5,303 bases of DNA from positions 1 to 5,303 of the forward strand of contig CAJLYO010000132.1 of the NCBI GenBank assembly GCA_905210885.1. Direction: 5' to 3'. The translations under genes were made by a program, and so were the position numbers. Positions 5,150-5,303 of the stretch are shown here, piece by piece. The notes below the pieces were generated by a model. That model ran no database searches. It had not been told where the DNA came from and was given only the letters and a program-made list of their open reading frames with translations. Numbering within the stretch: the stretch's first letter is position 1; each line of letters starts with the position of its first letter. Origin of the DNA: an uncultured Eubacteriales bacterium. Lineage in GTDB: Bacteria; Bacillota; Clostridia; Monoglobales; Firm-18.

Positions 5150-5156
5150 CCTCCTT
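5150..5156 (-). promoter_or_regulatory. Shine-Dalgarno of the cysteine-rich gene, overlapping the upstream stop
   Basis: The minus-strand reading is TAAGGAGG, where the TAA ends the upstream gene and AAGGAGG is the ribosome site 7 nt before the ATG. This arrangement implies co-transcription and coupling of the two genes. Confidence 0.85.
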
Positions 5157-5303
5157 ATACGGTTATAAGCCCGGCGTTTTTCATTTCCTGTACCGAACGC
5201 AAAACGCCCAGATATGCGCTTTCAAAGGTCAGACCGCCCTGCATGTATGCAATGTAAGGCGGAGTTATGGGACCATCGGCGGAAAGCTCAATTGAAGCAC
5301 CTT
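5155..5303 (-). CDS. C-terminal end of an unidentified protein (5' part outside window)
   Basis: The frame is open from the window edge to TAA at 5155-5157. The last 48 residues read GASIELSADGPITPPYIAY, then MQGGLTFESAYLGVLRSVQEMKNAGLITV. The run of Gly/Pro-rich conserved-looking sequence (ELSADGPI.PPYIAYMQGGLT) followed by an amphipathic helix looks like the end of a conserved cytosolic enzyme. Nothing in it resembles a membrane segment. I cannot assign a family from this fragment. Its stop overlaps the ribosome site of the cysteine-rich gene, so the two are an operon and may work together, for example the small protein as a metal or electron partner; that is speculation. Confidence 0.75.
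   Translation of the reverse strand, partial: GASIELSADGPITPPYIAYMQGGLTFESAYLGVLRSVQEMKNAGLITV

Overview
The window looks like a chromosomal segment of an anaerobic, spore-forming Bacillota (Clostridia, possibly an Oscillospiraceae-type gut lineage). The reasons are moderately AT-rich sequence, very strong purine-rich Shine-Dalgarno sites (AGGAGG types), the C-terminus of a YtxC-like sporulation protein, a BlaI/M56 regulatory pair, and 'stalk' (copper-amine-oxidase N-terminal-like) domains typical of Clostridia. The taxonomy is inferred from these family memberships, not from a marker gene.

Layout, left to right. (1) 1-402, plus strand: the 3' end of a YtxC-like gene with a terminal CxxCxxC motif. 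(2) 403-479: an intergenic spacer with a perfect 13-bp inverted repeat. (3) 480-1540, plus strand: a XerC/XerD-type tyrosine recombinase with all catalytic residues, broken by one apparent 1-nt deletion near 1064. (4) 1532-1570: a 19-bp-arm bidirectional terminator that contains the stop codon of the recombinase and touches the stop codon of the converging operon. (5) 4951 down to 1569, minus strand: a four-gene operon. It has a consensus promoter with two BlaI-type operator sites, a BlaI/MecI repressor, a short M56 (BlaR1/MecR1-type) membrane metallopeptidase, and two paralogous membrane-anchored stalk-domain proteins. (6) 5303 down to 4966, minus strand: the 3' end of an unidentified gene, followed by a translationally coupled 58-residue cysteine-rich protein not described by any long ORF.

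The most interesting part is the BlaI/M56 operon. The M56 protein stops at residue 285, before the C-terminal cytosolic segment and last transmembrane helix that such sensors normally have. Those missing parts (a YYTTQMSASKNQLKMRF-type segment plus one transmembrane helix) instead form the N-terminus of both downstream stalk proteins. The two copies share a 78-bp stretch with only four differences, all synonymous, while their external domains are strongly diverged. Each junction is an overlapping stop/start with a strong Shine-Dalgarno inside the upstream gene. The simplest reading is a BlaR-like sensor split into a protease subunit and two tandem, separately translated sensor subunits with the same docking/transmembrane module. 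No beta-lactamase or other classical target is in the window. The visible regulated output is the operon itself, through the BlaI sites in its promoter.
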